A stretch of DNA of 64,000 nucleotides from Streptomyces pacificus. GTDB lineage: Bacteria; Actinomycetota; Actinomycetes; Streptomycetales; Streptomycetaceae. A program made the translations under genes and the position numbers. Below the pieces are notes generated by a model. It made no database searches, had not been told where the DNA came from, and saw only the letters and a list, made by a program, of their open reading frames with translations. Position 1 is the first letter of the stretch. Each line of letters opens with the position of its first letter. The DNA is taken from positions 310,001 to 374,000 of the forward strand of contig NZ_BLLG01000001.1 in the NCBI RefSeq assembly GCF_011766325.1, written 5' to 3'. Shown piece by piece: positions 55,993-64,000 of this stretch.

Positions 55993-57011
55993 CCGCCACC
56001 GCACTGCGGGCCGGCCTGATCGGCCTGGGCTCCATGGGGCGCCACCACGCCCGCGTACTGGCCGGGCTCGACGGCGTCGAACTCGTCGCCGTCGTGGACC
56101 CCATGGGGGACAAGAACGGCTGGGCGCAGAACGCACCCGTGCTGTCCACCGTCGACGAGCTGATCGCGCTCGGCATCGACTACGCCGTCGTGGCCTGCCC
56201 GACCGCACTGCATGAGGAAGTCGGCCTGAAGCTGGCCGAAGCCGGCACCGGCGCGCTGATCGAGAAGCCGGTCGCCGACACCGTCGAGGGCGCCCGCCGG
56301 CTGGTCGAGGCCTTCGAGAGCCGCGGCCTGGTGGCCGGCGTGGGCCACATCGAGCGCTGCAACCCCGCCCTGCGCAGCCTGCGCGCCCGGTTGGAGGCCG
56401 GCGAGCTCGGGGACGTGTTCCAGGTCGTGACCCGCCGCCAGGGCCCCTTCCCGCACCGCATCGCCGACGTCGGCGTGGTCAAGGACCTCGCCACCCACGA
56501 CATCGACCTGACGGCCTGGGTCACCGGCCAGCAGTACACGTCGATCGCGGCGCACACCGTCTCCAAGTCGGGCCGCCCGCACGAGGACATGGTCTCGGCC
56601 GTCGGCAAGCTCTCCGACGGCACGATGGTCAGCCACCTCGTCAACTGGCTGAGCCCGCTCAAGGAGCGCTTCACCTCGGTCACCGGAGAGCGCGGCTGCT
56701 TCATCGCCGACACCCTCACCGCGGACCTGACGTTCTACTCGAACGCGGCCGTGACGACCGAGTGGGAGGCCCTCCAGGCCTTCCGCGGCGTCTCCGAGGG
56801 AGACATGATCCGCTACGCGATCCCGAAGCGCGAACCGCTCCTCGTCGAGCACGAGCTGTTCCGGGACGCGGTGCTCGGCAAGTCCAAGGACATCTGCACG
56901 CTGCGCCAGGGCCTGCGGACGGTCGAGGTCGCCGCCGCAGTTATCGAGTCCGCGTCGAGCGGGGCCACCGTGGCCGTGGAGAGAGAGGCGGATACGCCGG
57001 ATGGAACCTGA
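55989..57011 (+). CDS. Gfo/Idh/MocA family oxidoreductase (sugar dehydrogenase, WbpB-like)
   Basis: 340 residues. The N-terminal Rossmann fold GLIGLGSMGRHHARVLAGL binds NAD(P). LIEKPVADTVEGARRLVEAF carries the EKP motif typical of the family, and GHIERCNPALRSLRARLEAG, VKDLATHDIDLTAWVTG and SHLVNWLSPLKERF lie in the substrate domain. The GTG start overlaps the DegT stop by 4 nt, and the 3' end overlaps the next gene by 11 nt. Beside a DegT aminotransferase the likely role is oxidation of a UDP-sugar C3 hydroxyl to a ketone, as WbpB does for WbpE; this is inference from pairing. Confidence 0.9.
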   Translation: MTATALRAGLIGLGSMGRHHARVLAGLDGVELVAVVDPMGDKNGWAQNAPVLSTVDELIALGIDYAVVACPTALHEEVGLKLAEAGTGALIEKPVADTVEGARRLVEAFESRGLVAGVGHIERCNPALRSLRARLEAGELGDVFQVVTRRQGPFPHRIADVGVVKDLATHDIDLTAWVTGQQYTSIAAHTVSKSGRPHEDMVSAVGKLSDGTMVSHLVNWLSPLKERFTSVTGERGCFIADTLTADLTFYSNAAVTTEWEALQAFRGVSEGDMIRYAIPKREPLLVEHELFRDAVLGKSKDICTLRQGLRTVEVAAAVIESASSGATVAVEREADTPDGT

Positions 57012-58596
57012 CCGTAAGCCCGGTGAGCAGGGAAGGACCCGCGGGCGTGTGGTCATGCTCGTGGACAACGGAGTGAACGGTGACTCGCGCGTCCAAAAGG
57101 AGGCGCGATCGGCGGCTGCGGCCGGCTGGGAGGTCATCCTCCTCGGCAAGTCGCCCACCAAGAAGGAGCAGTCCTGGATGCTCGGCGACGCCGAGGTCCG
57201 GCTCCTGTGGGTGCCCGGACCGTTGAAGCGCCGTCGGCACGAGTACCGCCGGGCCGTGCTGCGTGCGCCGCTGGCGTACCCGCCGGGCCCGCTCGCCGCA
57301 TACCGCAGGCAGAAGTCCAAGGCATGGCGGGTGGACCTCAACTACAGGCGCACCGTGGCCCAGCAGCGGGGTTCGGCCGCGGCCAGGCTCGGGCTGGTCG
57401 TGCCGCGGGCGGTCGCGAAGGTACAGGCCCGCTGGATAGGGCTCCGGGTCAGGCAGACGCGCAGCCTGGAGCGGCGCCGCAAGCAGATGGTCTCCCCGCT
57501 GGACCGGTTCACGACGGCCTTCTGGCTGAAGGCGATGGGGGACCGGGCCTGGCGCAGGCTCGACCCGTTTCTCTGGGACCTCGAACTGGCGTACGGGAAG
57601 GTCATCGACGAGCTTCAGCCTGATCTGATACACGCCAATGACTTCCGCATGCTCGGTGTGGGCGCCCGTGCCGCACTCAGAGCCCGTGCCGCGCGCCGCC
57701 ACGTCAAATTGGTCTGGGACGCCCACGAACTGGTGTCGGGCATCAAGCCATGGGATCCGCATCCCCGTTGGCACGTCGCCCAGATCGCGCACGAGCGCGA
57801 GTACTCCAAGCACGCCGACGCCGTGGTGACCGTGTCGGACACCCTTGCGGACATGCTGGCCGAGGCTCATGGCCTCGACGAGAAGCCGTCGGTGGTGTTG
57901 AACGCCCCCGAGGGGGAGACGTCGCCCGAGCATGCGGTGGAGCCGGTGCCCGACCTGCGCGAGCTGTGCGGCATCGGCCAGGAGGTGCCTCTTGCCGTCT
58001 ACAGTGGTGCGGCGGCGCCGCAGCGCGGTCTCGACATCATGGTCGAGTCGCTGCCCCAGTTGCCCGGGACGCATGTGGCGTTCGTCGTTCTGCGTCCCGA
58101 GTCCAAGTACATGACGGAACTCGCGCAGCGTGCGGAGGAGCTGGGCGTCCGCGAGCGGCTGCACATACTGCCCTATGTGCCGCACTACCAGGTTGTCCCT
58201 TTCCTTGCGGCGGCCGATATCGGTGTGATCCCGATCCATCACTGGCCGAACCACGAGATCGCTCTGATCACCAAGTTCTTCGAGTACTCGCACGCGCGAC
58301 TGCCCTTCGTCGTCAGCGATGTGAAGACGATGAGCGCGATGGTGCGGCAGACCGGCCAGGGCGAGGTCTTCGAGGCCGAGAACGTGCAGGACTACGTCCG
58401 GGCGGTCGGGGCCGTGCTCGCCGATCCTCGGAGGTACCGCGACGCGTACACTCCCGAGCTGTTGAAGGAGTGGACCTGGGAGGCCCAGGCGGAAACCCTG
58501 GACCGTCTGTACACGCGCCTGCTGCCGGGCAGTGAGCGCCGCCAGGCCGCCGCGGTTTCCGAAGCTCCGCAACTCCCGGACAGGGCGGGTGTATGA
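57001..58596 (+). CDS. Glycosyltransferase family 4 (GT-B fold)
   Basis: 531 residues. N-terminal domain starts VVMLVDNGVNGDSRVQKEA, with a basic insert (about 70-170, rich in Arg) likely to bind the membrane surface. LIHANDFRMLGVGARAALRA and LVWDAHELVSGI are typical GT4 acceptor-side motifs. The C-terminal nucleotide-sugar domain has LAVYSGAAAPQRGLDIMVE and a Glu-containing KFFEYSHARLPFVVSDV (E-x7-E type). Overlaps the dehydrogenase by 11 nt and the next GT by 4 nt (ATGA), so it is translationally coupled. Donor and acceptor unknown; probably transfers a sugar to a lipid-linked cell-surface polymer. Confidence 0.9.
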   Translation: MEPDRKPGEQGRTRGRVVMLVDNGVNGDSRVQKEARSAAAAGWEVILLGKSPTKKEQSWMLGDAEVRLLWVPGPLKRRRHEYRRAVLRAPLAYPPGPLAAYRRQKSKAWRVDLNYRRTVAQQRGSAAARLGLVVPRAVAKVQARWIGLRVRQTRSLERRRKQMVSPLDRFTTAFWLKAMGDRAWRRLDPFLWDLELAYGKVIDELQPDLIHANDFRMLGVGARAALRARAARRHVKLVWDAHELVSGIKPWDPHPRWHVAQIAHEREYSKHADAVVTVSDTLADMLAEAHGLDEKPSVVLNAPEGETSPEHAVEPVPDLRELCGIGQEVPLAVYSGAAAPQRGLDIMVESLPQLPGTHVAFVVLRPESKYMTELAQRAEELGVRERLHILPYVPHYQVVPFLAAADIGVIPIHHWPNHEIALITKFFEYSHARLPFVVSDVKTMSAMVRQTGQGEVFEAENVQDYVRAVGAVLADPRRYRDAYTPELLKEWTWEAQAETLDRLYTRLLPGSERRQAAAVSEAPQLPDRAGV

Positions 58597-60218
58597 CGCC
58601 GACCCCTGACGTCACCGTCGTCGTGGCCGTCTACAACACGATGCCCTATCTCACCGAGTGCCTCGAGTCGCTGGTGAACCAGAGCATCGGTGTGGACCGG
58701 CTGGAGGTGGTGGCCGTCGACGACGGCTCGACGGATGAGAGCGGTAGGGAACTCGACCGCTTCGCGGAGCGCTACCCCGGCACCGTGAAGGTGATACACC
58801 AGGCCAACTCCGGCGGCCCGGCCGCGCCCAGCAACCGGGCCCTGGAGGCGGCCACCGGCCGCTACGTCTACTTCGTCGGCTCCGACGACCGCCTCGGCGA
58901 GGACGCGCTCCGGCGCATGGTGGCCTGCGCCGACGAGCACGGCTCCGATGTCGTCGTGGGCAAGATGGTCGGTACCAACGGCCGCTATGTCCACCAGGCG
59001 CTCTACAGCAAGAGCGACCCGGACGTCAGCCTGTACGGCTCCGCGCTGCCCTTCACCCTGGCCAACACCAAGCTGTTCCGGCGACAACTGGTCGAGCAGC
59101 ACAAGCTGCGCTTCCCGGAGGACCTTCCGGTGGGCAGCGACCAGCCGTTCACGATCGAGGCCTGTGTCCGGGCGCGGAAGATCTCGGTCCTCGCGGACTA
59201 CACGTACTACTACGCGGTGAAGCGCGGCGACGCGAGCAACATCACCTACCGGGCGGGCCATCTGGAGAGGTTGCGCTGCGTTGCCCAGATCATGCGGCAC
59301 ACGGCCGGTCTCATCGAGGCGGGGCCCCGGCGTGACGCGGTGTTCAAGCGGCACTTCACCTGGGAACTCGCCAAACTCGTCCAGGACGACTTCCCGGCCC
59401 TCGACCGGGAGACGCGGATCCAGGTCTGCGCCGGCATCGCCGCCCTCAGCGACGACTACTTCACCGAGGCGCTCCGCGACGCGATGGACGTCAGGCGGCG
59501 GGTGCGGATCGCGCTGGCCCAGCGCGGCGCCGTCGCCGAACTGGTCCGCGCCATCGAGGAGGAGGCCGCCGCCGGACCCCCTTCCCTGCTGCTGGAGGAC
59601 GGCCGGGCGTTCCTTCGCTACCCCGGGTTCCGCGACCCGGCCCTGGCGCTGCCCGACCGGCTGTACGAGGTGATCGGCGAGGCCGTGCCGAAACAGCTCG
59701 CCGGCGGCACCGGGCTGGTCTCGGCGCGGTGGGAGCGGCAGGGCCGGGACCTGACCGCCGTCCTCTCGGTCCGCGTCCCCGTCACGGGCGACACGGACCA
59801 CGCCGTCGTTCGTCTCGCGGACAAGGCGATGCCGAAGAGCGCCGACAAGCCGGGGGCCCGCAGGCTGCCCACGGGCACCGGACTGCCCGCGCCGGCGGGG
59901 GAGCTGAGCCGCAGCACCACCGGCGACGGCACCGGGACGGTGCTCACCGCGCGCATCCCCATCGAGCCCGTCAGGGCGAAACTCGGCGTCCGGGTCTATC
60001 TGGACGTGGCGGGCTCGACGTACGAGGTCCCGGTGAGAACCCTCGACCGGCCGCTGCCGCTGGCCCGGCGCTGGCGGGAGAGGGTCCCGTACCGTGTCTC
60101 CGCCAACGCCAATGCCAAGGGACGGCTCGTCATCACCACGGCCCCGCTCTGGGAGTCCCCGCCGTCCGGCGGGGGCGGCCGGCTGCGCCACCTGATGTCC
60201 CGTGTGAAGAGGAAATGA
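58593..60218 (+). CDS. Glycosyltransferase family 2 with C-terminal accessory domain
   Basis: 541 residues. GT-A catalytic domain: VTVVVAVYNTMPYLTECLESL, VVAVDDGSTDESG and the metal-binding YFVGSDDRLGEDAL; the DLPVGSDQPFTIEAC region supplies the base. After residue about 320 comes an all-beta C-terminal part (LTAVLSVRVPVTGD ... VRVYLDVAGSTYEVPVRTL), an arrangement like the wall-teichoic-acid GT TarS, which suggests a polymer acceptor. ATGA overlap with the previous gene and 4 nt before the next. Part of the same operon. Confidence 0.9.
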   Translation: MTPTPDVTVVVAVYNTMPYLTECLESLVNQSIGVDRLEVVAVDDGSTDESGRELDRFAERYPGTVKVIHQANSGGPAAPSNRALEAATGRYVYFVGSDDRLGEDALRRMVACADEHGSDVVVGKMVGTNGRYVHQALYSKSDPDVSLYGSALPFTLANTKLFRRQLVEQHKLRFPEDLPVGSDQPFTIEACVRARKISVLADYTYYYAVKRGDASNITYRAGHLERLRCVAQIMRHTAGLIEAGPRRDAVFKRHFTWELAKLVQDDFPALDRETRIQVCAGIAALSDDYFTEALRDAMDVRRRVRIALAQRGAVAELVRAIEEEAAAGPPSLLLEDGRAFLRYPGFRDPALALPDRLYEVIGEAVPKQLAGGTGLVSARWERQGRDLTAVLSVRVPVTGDTDHAVVRLADKAMPKSADKPGARRLPTGTGLPAPAGELSRSTTGDGTGTVLTARIPIEPVRAKLGVRVYLDVAGSTYEVPVRTLDRPLPLARRWRERVPYRVSANANAKGRLVITTAPLWESPPSGGGGRLRHLMSRVKRK

Positions 60219-60222
60219 CCCG

Positions 60223-61506
60223 ATGAATATCTGTGTAGTCGCGCTCGGCAAGATCGGGCTTCCGCTCGCCGTGCAGTTCGCCGCCAAGGGCCACAAGGTC
60301 ATCGGCGCCGACGTCAACGAGAAGGTCGTGGAGCTGGTCAACGCCGGCACCGAGCCCTTCCCCGGCGAGCACGACCTGGACGTCAGGCTGAAGCAGGCCG
60401 TCGACGCCGGGCTGCTGTCCGCGACCACCGACACCGCGGCGGCCGTAGCGCGGTCCGAGGCGGTCGTGGTCGTCGTCCCGCTGTTCGTCGACGCCGAGGG
60501 CACCCCGGACTTCGGCTGGATGGACGCCGCCACCCAGGCCATCGCCAAGGGCCTCAGGCCAGGCACCCTCGTCTCGTACGAGACGACCCTGCCGGTCGGT
60601 ACCACCCGCACCCGCTGGGCGCCGATGCTGGAGCAGGGCTCGGGCCTCACCGCGGGCAAGGACTTCCCTCTGGTGTTCTCCCCGGAGCGGGTCCTCACCG
60701 GCCGGGTCTTCGCCGACCTGCGCCGCTACCCCAAGCTGGTCGGAGGCATCGACGAGGCGTCCACCCGCCGGGGCGCGGAGTTCTACGAGCAGGTCCTCGA
60801 CTTCGACGAGCGCGACGACCTCCCGCGGCCCAACGGCGTGTGGGATCTGGGCACCGCCGAGGCCTCCGAGCTCGCGAAGCTCGCCGAGACCACCTACCGC
60901 GACGTCAACATCGGCCTCGCCAACCAGTTCGCCCGGTTCGCCGACAAGAACGGCATCGACGTCAAGAAGGTCATCGAGGCCTGCAACTCGCAGCCCTACA
61001 GCCACATCCACCAGCCGGGCATCGCCGTCGGCGGCCACTGCATCCCGATCTACCCGCGGATGTACCTGTGGAACGACCCGGAGGCCACCGTCGTCCGGTC
61101 GGCCCGCGAGGCCAACGCCGCCATGCCGGAGTACGCCGTGGACCTGCTGGCCGCCGCCTACGGCGACCTGGCGGGCGCCCATGTGCTCGTGCTCGGCGCC
61201 GCCTACCGCGGCGGTGTGAAGGAGACCGCGTTCTCCGGCGTCTTCGGGACGGTGGAGGCCCTCAAGGCCCGAGGCGCGGTGCCGTTCGTCTCCGACCCGA
61301 TGTACACCGCCGAGGAACTGGCCGCGCACGGCCTCACCCCGCACCGGGGCGAGCAGGTCACCGCCGCGGTCCTCCAGGCGGACCACGCCGAGTACCGCGA
61401 GCTGGCGGCCTCCGACCTGCCCGACGTCACCGTCCTGGTCGACGGCCGCCGCACCACCGACCCGGCCCGCTGGGAAGGCGTCCGCCGCGTCGTCATCGGC
61501 GGCTGA
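60223..61506 (+). CDS. Nucleotide-sugar 6-dehydrogenase (UDP-ManNAc/UDP-GlcNAc dehydrogenase type)
   Basis: 427 residues. NAD-dependent two-step oxidation of C6 of a UDP-HexNAc to a uronic acid. N-terminal Rossmann region NICVVALGKIGLPLAVQFA, then YETTLPVGTTRTRW, FSPERVLTGRVFADL, the central helix ELAKLAETTYRDVNIGLANQ and the catalytic Cys in GIAVGGHCIPIYPRMYLW. SPERVLTG and GGHCIP are of WecC/WbpA type rather than glucose dehydrogenase type (GGPCFPKD). AGAGGAA upstream. Last gene of the operon; the 2-epimerase that could supply UDP-ManNAc is encoded convergently at 61672. Confidence 0.93.
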   Translation: MNICVVALGKIGLPLAVQFAAKGHKVIGADVNEKVVELVNAGTEPFPGEHDLDVRLKQAVDAGLLSATTDTAAAVARSEAVVVVVPLFVDAEGTPDFGWMDAATQAIAKGLRPGTLVSYETTLPVGTTRTRWAPMLEQGSGLTAGKDFPLVFSPERVLTGRVFADLRRYPKLVGGIDEASTRRGAEFYEQVLDFDERDDLPRPNGVWDLGTAEASELAKLAETTYRDVNIGLANQFARFADKNGIDVKKVIEACNSQPYSHIHQPGIAVGGHCIPIYPRMYLWNDPEATVVRSAREANAAMPEYAVDLLAAAYGDLAGAHVLVLGAAYRGGVKETAFSGVFGTVEALKARGAVPFVSDPMYTAEELAAHGLTPHRGEQVTAAVLQADHAEYRELAASDLPDVTVLVDGRRTTDPARWEGVRRVVIGG

Positions 61507-61671
61507 CGGACGGCCTGCTGGGGACCGGCCCGGCTCGGCAGGCGACGGCCCCGTCCCGCACGCCCGTGGGGCAGGGCCCGTCCCCAGAGTGGCAGGGACG
61601 GGTACGGAAACCAGAAGACCGGAGGCCGCTTCGCCCGTCGTGGCCCCGGGGGTGGTGCGGGCGCTGCGCCG

Positions 61672-62775
61672 TCAGGTGCGCCGGCCGCACCCCTTCCACT
61701 CTTCTATGATCCGGACGACGTTCCGGGCGGCCCTGCCGTCGCCGTAGGGGGTACCGGGATCGGCGGTCGGCGCGGTACGGGTCACCGTCGCGGCCCACTC
61801 CGCGGGGGAGAGGGCATACGGGTCGGGAACAAGAGCGTTCCAGCCCGTTTCGACGGTTTCCACCCACTCGGTCTCCGGGCGGACCGTGCTGCAGACGCGC
61901 CTCAGCAGGAACGCCTCCTTCTGCAACCCGCCGGAGTCCGTGACCACACCGCTGGAGGCGAGCACGGCCGCCACCAGCCCCGCATACGGCAGCGGCCGAC
62001 CGACGTGCACGCCGCCCTGGGCCAGGTTGATGCCGTGCGTCCCGGCCCGTGCGACCAGACGCGGATGGGCGAGCAGCGCCACCGGAACCGGCAGCTTCCC
62101 CAGCGATTCCAGGATCGAGGAGAGCCGGTCGGGGTCGTCCGTGTTGTCGGGGCGGTGCAGCGTCGCCAGCAGGAAGGGCCGCGAGGGGTCGATGCCCTCG
62201 GGCAGCGCCAGGGCGGAGTGTTCCCCGGCCCGTACGGCGTCCCGGACCTTCAGGCAGATGTCGACCATGACGTCGCCGGCGAGCCGCGCCCGGTGTGCGA
62301 GGCCCTCGCCCGAGAGGTGGTGCATCGCCGTCTGTGTCGGAGCGAGCAGGAGATCGGCGCAGTGGTCGGTGAGGACGCGGTTGTGCTCCTCCGGCATCCG
62401 CCGGTTGAAGGAGCGCAGGCCCGCCTCGAGGTGTGCCACCGGAAGGTGCATCTTCACCGCGGAAAGCGCGCCGGCGATCGTGCTGTTGGTGTCCCCGTAC
62501 ACGAGGACCCAGTCGGGCCTCTCGCGCTCCAGGACCGGATCCAGGGCGGAGAGCACGGAGCCGGTCTGCACACCGTGGCTGCCGGATCCCACCCCGAGGT
62601 GCACATCAGGGTCCGGGATGCCGAGCCCGTCGAAGAAGACGTCCGAGAGGTCGGCGTCGTAGTGCTGCCCGGTGTGCACGATGAGGTGCTCGTGCCCGGT
62701 CTCCGCGAACGTCGCCGCGATGGGGGCCAGTTTCACCAGTTGAGGACGGGCTCCGACGATGCTGATGACTTTCAC
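61672..62775 (-). CDS. wecB: UDP-N-acetylglucosamine 2-epimerase (non-hydrolysing)
   Basis: 367 residues. Interconverts UDP-GlcNAc and UDP-ManNAc, or acts on the diacetamido-uronic acid analogue as WbpI does. Signatures: MKVISIVGARPQLVKLAPIA, HTGQHYD, LVYGDTNSTIAGALSA, LEAGLRSFNRRMPEEHNR and VTDSGGLQKEAFLL. GTG start overlapping the end of the upstream glycosyltransferase by 4 nt, so the two are coupled. Convergent with the dehydrogenase gene across 165 bp without an obvious strong hairpin. The name wecB is used for the family; the substrate here is uncertain. Confidence 0.93.
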   Translation of the reverse strand: MKVISIVGARPQLVKLAPIAATFAETGHEHLIVHTGQHYDADLSDVFFDGLGIPDPDVHLGVGSGSHGVQTGSVLSALDPVLERERPDWVLVYGDTNSTIAGALSAVKMHLPVAHLEAGLRSFNRRMPEEHNRVLTDHCADLLLAPTQTAMHHLSGEGLAHRARLAGDVMVDICLKVRDAVRAGEHSALALPEGIDPSRPFLLATLHRPDNTDDPDRLSSILESLGKLPVPVALLAHPRLVARAGTHGINLAQGGVHVGRPLPYAGLVAAVLASSGVVTDSGGLQKEAFLLRRVCSTVRPETEWVETVETGWNALVPDPYALSPAEWAATVTRTAPTADPGTPYGDGRAARNVVRIIEEWKGCGRRT

Positions 62776-64000
62776 CGAGCACTCTTCTTCTCAGTCGGGG
62801 CCTGGGCGGGTGCGTCACGGTCGCCCTCCAGGAGCAGCTTGTCGAACTGCCGGCTCACCACGGACCAGTCCCACACCGACAGTGCGTGCTCGGCCGCCAG
62901 CTTGCCCGCCTCCCGCCACGCCTCCTCGGTGGCCGTGGTCTGCAGGACGCGCTCCGCCGCCTCCTCGGGCGAGCCGACGACCCAGTCCTCGGGGTAGAGC
63001 GTCCGTGCCCCGTTCGGCTTGCCCGCGTAGAACGGCCAGTCGCGGACGACCGGGACGGCGCCGCTCGCCGCTCCCTCCATCAGGCCCACGTGGCAGCCCT
63101 CGCGGACGGAGGAGCTGAGGATGGTGCCGATCCCGGCGAGCTCCGACGGGACGTCGTCGGTCGGACCGCGCCGGACCACCGCACCGGACTCGCTCAGCGC
63201 AGCGATTTCCTTCTCGAACGCACGGCGGTACTCGCGGGTCGCACGGCTGGTCTTCGCGTCCATGTCACCGCCGACCATGACCAGTCGGTAGCGGTCGTCG
63301 TGCCTGCGCACCCGCTCCAGGACGTCCACGGCCCAACGGGGGTCCTTGGCGACCTGGCCGACGCCGATCAGGCCCAGGTCGAAGCGCGCCTCGGCCGGCT
63401 TCGGGCGTGCGAAGGCCGTCAGGTCCATCGCGTTGTCGAGGATGTGCGTACGGGGCGCCTGCCCCCCGCGCAGCTGCGGCACGAGCGAGGTGACCAGGTC
63501 GCGGACGTGCGGCGCGACGAAGACGAGATCGTCGACCCGGGAGAAGTCCGTCATGTGGGGCCAGCGGGTGAAGGCCTCGTAGCTGTGCAGCCTGACCACG
63601 ATCCGGGTCGTGCCGGGGTCGATGGTGGTCAGTATCGGGGCGGGCCCCACGGACCAGTCCAGGAAGACCGTGTCGGCCCAGTCGAGGTACGGGCGCATCA
63701 GCCGCTCCACCTCTTCCTGGAAGTCGCTCGTGCCGCCCGACAGCCGGTCCTCCAGCATCCGGCGGCCCGCCCAGGCGATCCGCTTCAGATGCTTCGAAGC
63801 GGCCAGGTCCAGATAGCGCAGCTCGACATCGGGGTGGTTGCCGAAGTGCTCCAGGACGTGGTGGAGGAAGTTGTCGTTGGCGCTCGTCGTGACCAGCAGC
63901 CGCAGCGGGCGGTGCCCGGGTGCCCGCTCGGGCGGCGTCCTCCTGCCCTGCCCGCGGCTCAGCTCCCGCATCGTCTCCGCGCCGTGGAGCGGGGCGACGA
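62772..64000 (-). CDS. Glycosyltransferase (GT-B fold), 5' end beyond window
   Basis: At least 400 residues visible. LRLLVTTSANDNFLHHVLEHF opens a GT-B N-domain, IVVRLHSYEAFTRWPHMTDFSRVDDLVFV is the acceptor region, and the C-domain has FDLGLIGVGQVAKDPRWAVDVLERV, LVMVGGDMD and SVREGCHVGLMEGAASGAVPVV (donor-binding ExxxG-like). The first visible Met is at 63971, but the frame stays open to base 64000 and reads VAPLHGAETMRELS, so the real start may be outside. Overlaps the epimerase start by 4 nt. The donor is probably a nucleotide sugar made in this locus. Confidence 0.85.
   Translation of the reverse strand, partial: VAPLHGAETMRELSRGQGRRTPPERAPGHRPLRLLVTTSANDNFLHHVLEHFGNHPDVELRYLDLAASKHLKRIAWAGRRMLEDRLSGGTSDFQEEVERLMRPYLDWADTVFLDWSVGPAPILTTIDPGTTRIVVRLHSYEAFTRWPHMTDFSRVDDLVFVAPHVRDLVTSLVPQLRGGQAPRTHILDNAMDLTAFARPKPAEARFDLGLIGVGQVAKDPRWAVDVLERVRRHDDRYRLVMVGGDMDAKTSRATREYRRAFEKEIAALSESGAVVRRGPTDDVPSELAGIGTILSSSVREGCHVGLMEGAASGAVPVVRDWPFYAGKPNGARTLYPEDWVVGSPEEAAERVLQTTATEEAWREAGKLAAEHALSVWDWSVVSRQFDKLLLEGDRDAPAQAPTEKKSAR

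Overview
The window is chromosomal DNA of a Streptomyces (or very close relative). GC is very high with strongly GC-biased third codon positions, GTG starts are common and Shine-Dalgarno sites are GGAGG-like. Gene content and order match what I recall of the Streptomyces core: malQ, pepN, asd, then tig-clpP1-clpP2-clpX, valS-folC-ndk, mreBCD-pbp2-rodA, CYTH/CHAD, the radical-SAM pair and a giant RNase E. I see no insertion sequence, phage, CRISPR array or rRNA.

Layout. 1-2086: end of malQ and a small membrane protein. 2570-15850: a minus-strand peptidase-rich stretch with two secreted subtilases, two aminopeptidase N paralogues, a lone aspartate-semialdehyde dehydrogenase and an AbiEi-like/nuclease-fold protein. 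16033-25853: DsbA-like oxidoreductase, APC amino acid permease, BioY, RpiB-Nei pair, Eis-like acetyltransferase, SpoIIE phosphatase, a probably frameshifted HD-domain gene, a membrane acyltransferase and a small membrane protein. 26157-26593: tRNA-Gly(UCC, minus) and tRNA-Pro(UGG, plus). 26786-31436: trigger factor and the ClpP1P2/ClpX protease, with a ClgR-type box before clpP1. 31603-37925: membrane protein, ValRS, FolC, DUF4233 protein and Ndk. 38250-44675: lateral-wall/spore-wall operon mreBCD-pbp2-rodA. 45031-54540: CYTH-CHAD protein, radical-SAM pair and RNase E, whose disordered arms share a repeated Arg-rich motif. 54874-64000: a sugar and cell-surface glycan locus. It has five tightly coupled plus-strand genes (DegT aminotransferase, Gfo/Idh dehydrogenase, GT4, GT2, UDP-sugar 6-dehydrogenase) facing two minus-strand genes (UDP-GlcNAc 2-epimerase and a glycosyltransferase that runs off the right edge).

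Functional reading. Most of the window is housekeeping: protein quality control, tRNA charging, folate and nucleotides, RNA decay and the elongation/sporulation wall machinery. The most interesting part is the right end. The combination of 6-dehydrogenase, 3-dehydrogenase-like, aminotransferase and 2-epimerase is the enzyme set used to make 2,3-diamino-2,3-dideoxy-uronic acid nucleotide sugars, so this may be a teichuronic-acid-like wall polymer locus. It starts right after the rne terminator, where rplU-rpmA-obg would usually follow.

A second theme is short tandem repeats of 7-20 bp in intergenic DNA (4019, 13061, 15863, 20984, 26031, 39390, 48906) and long GC-rich hairpins closing most operons. 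Several genes (1844, valS, folC, CYTH) have a TANNNT box 6-7 nt before the start codon, which suggests leaderless mRNAs.
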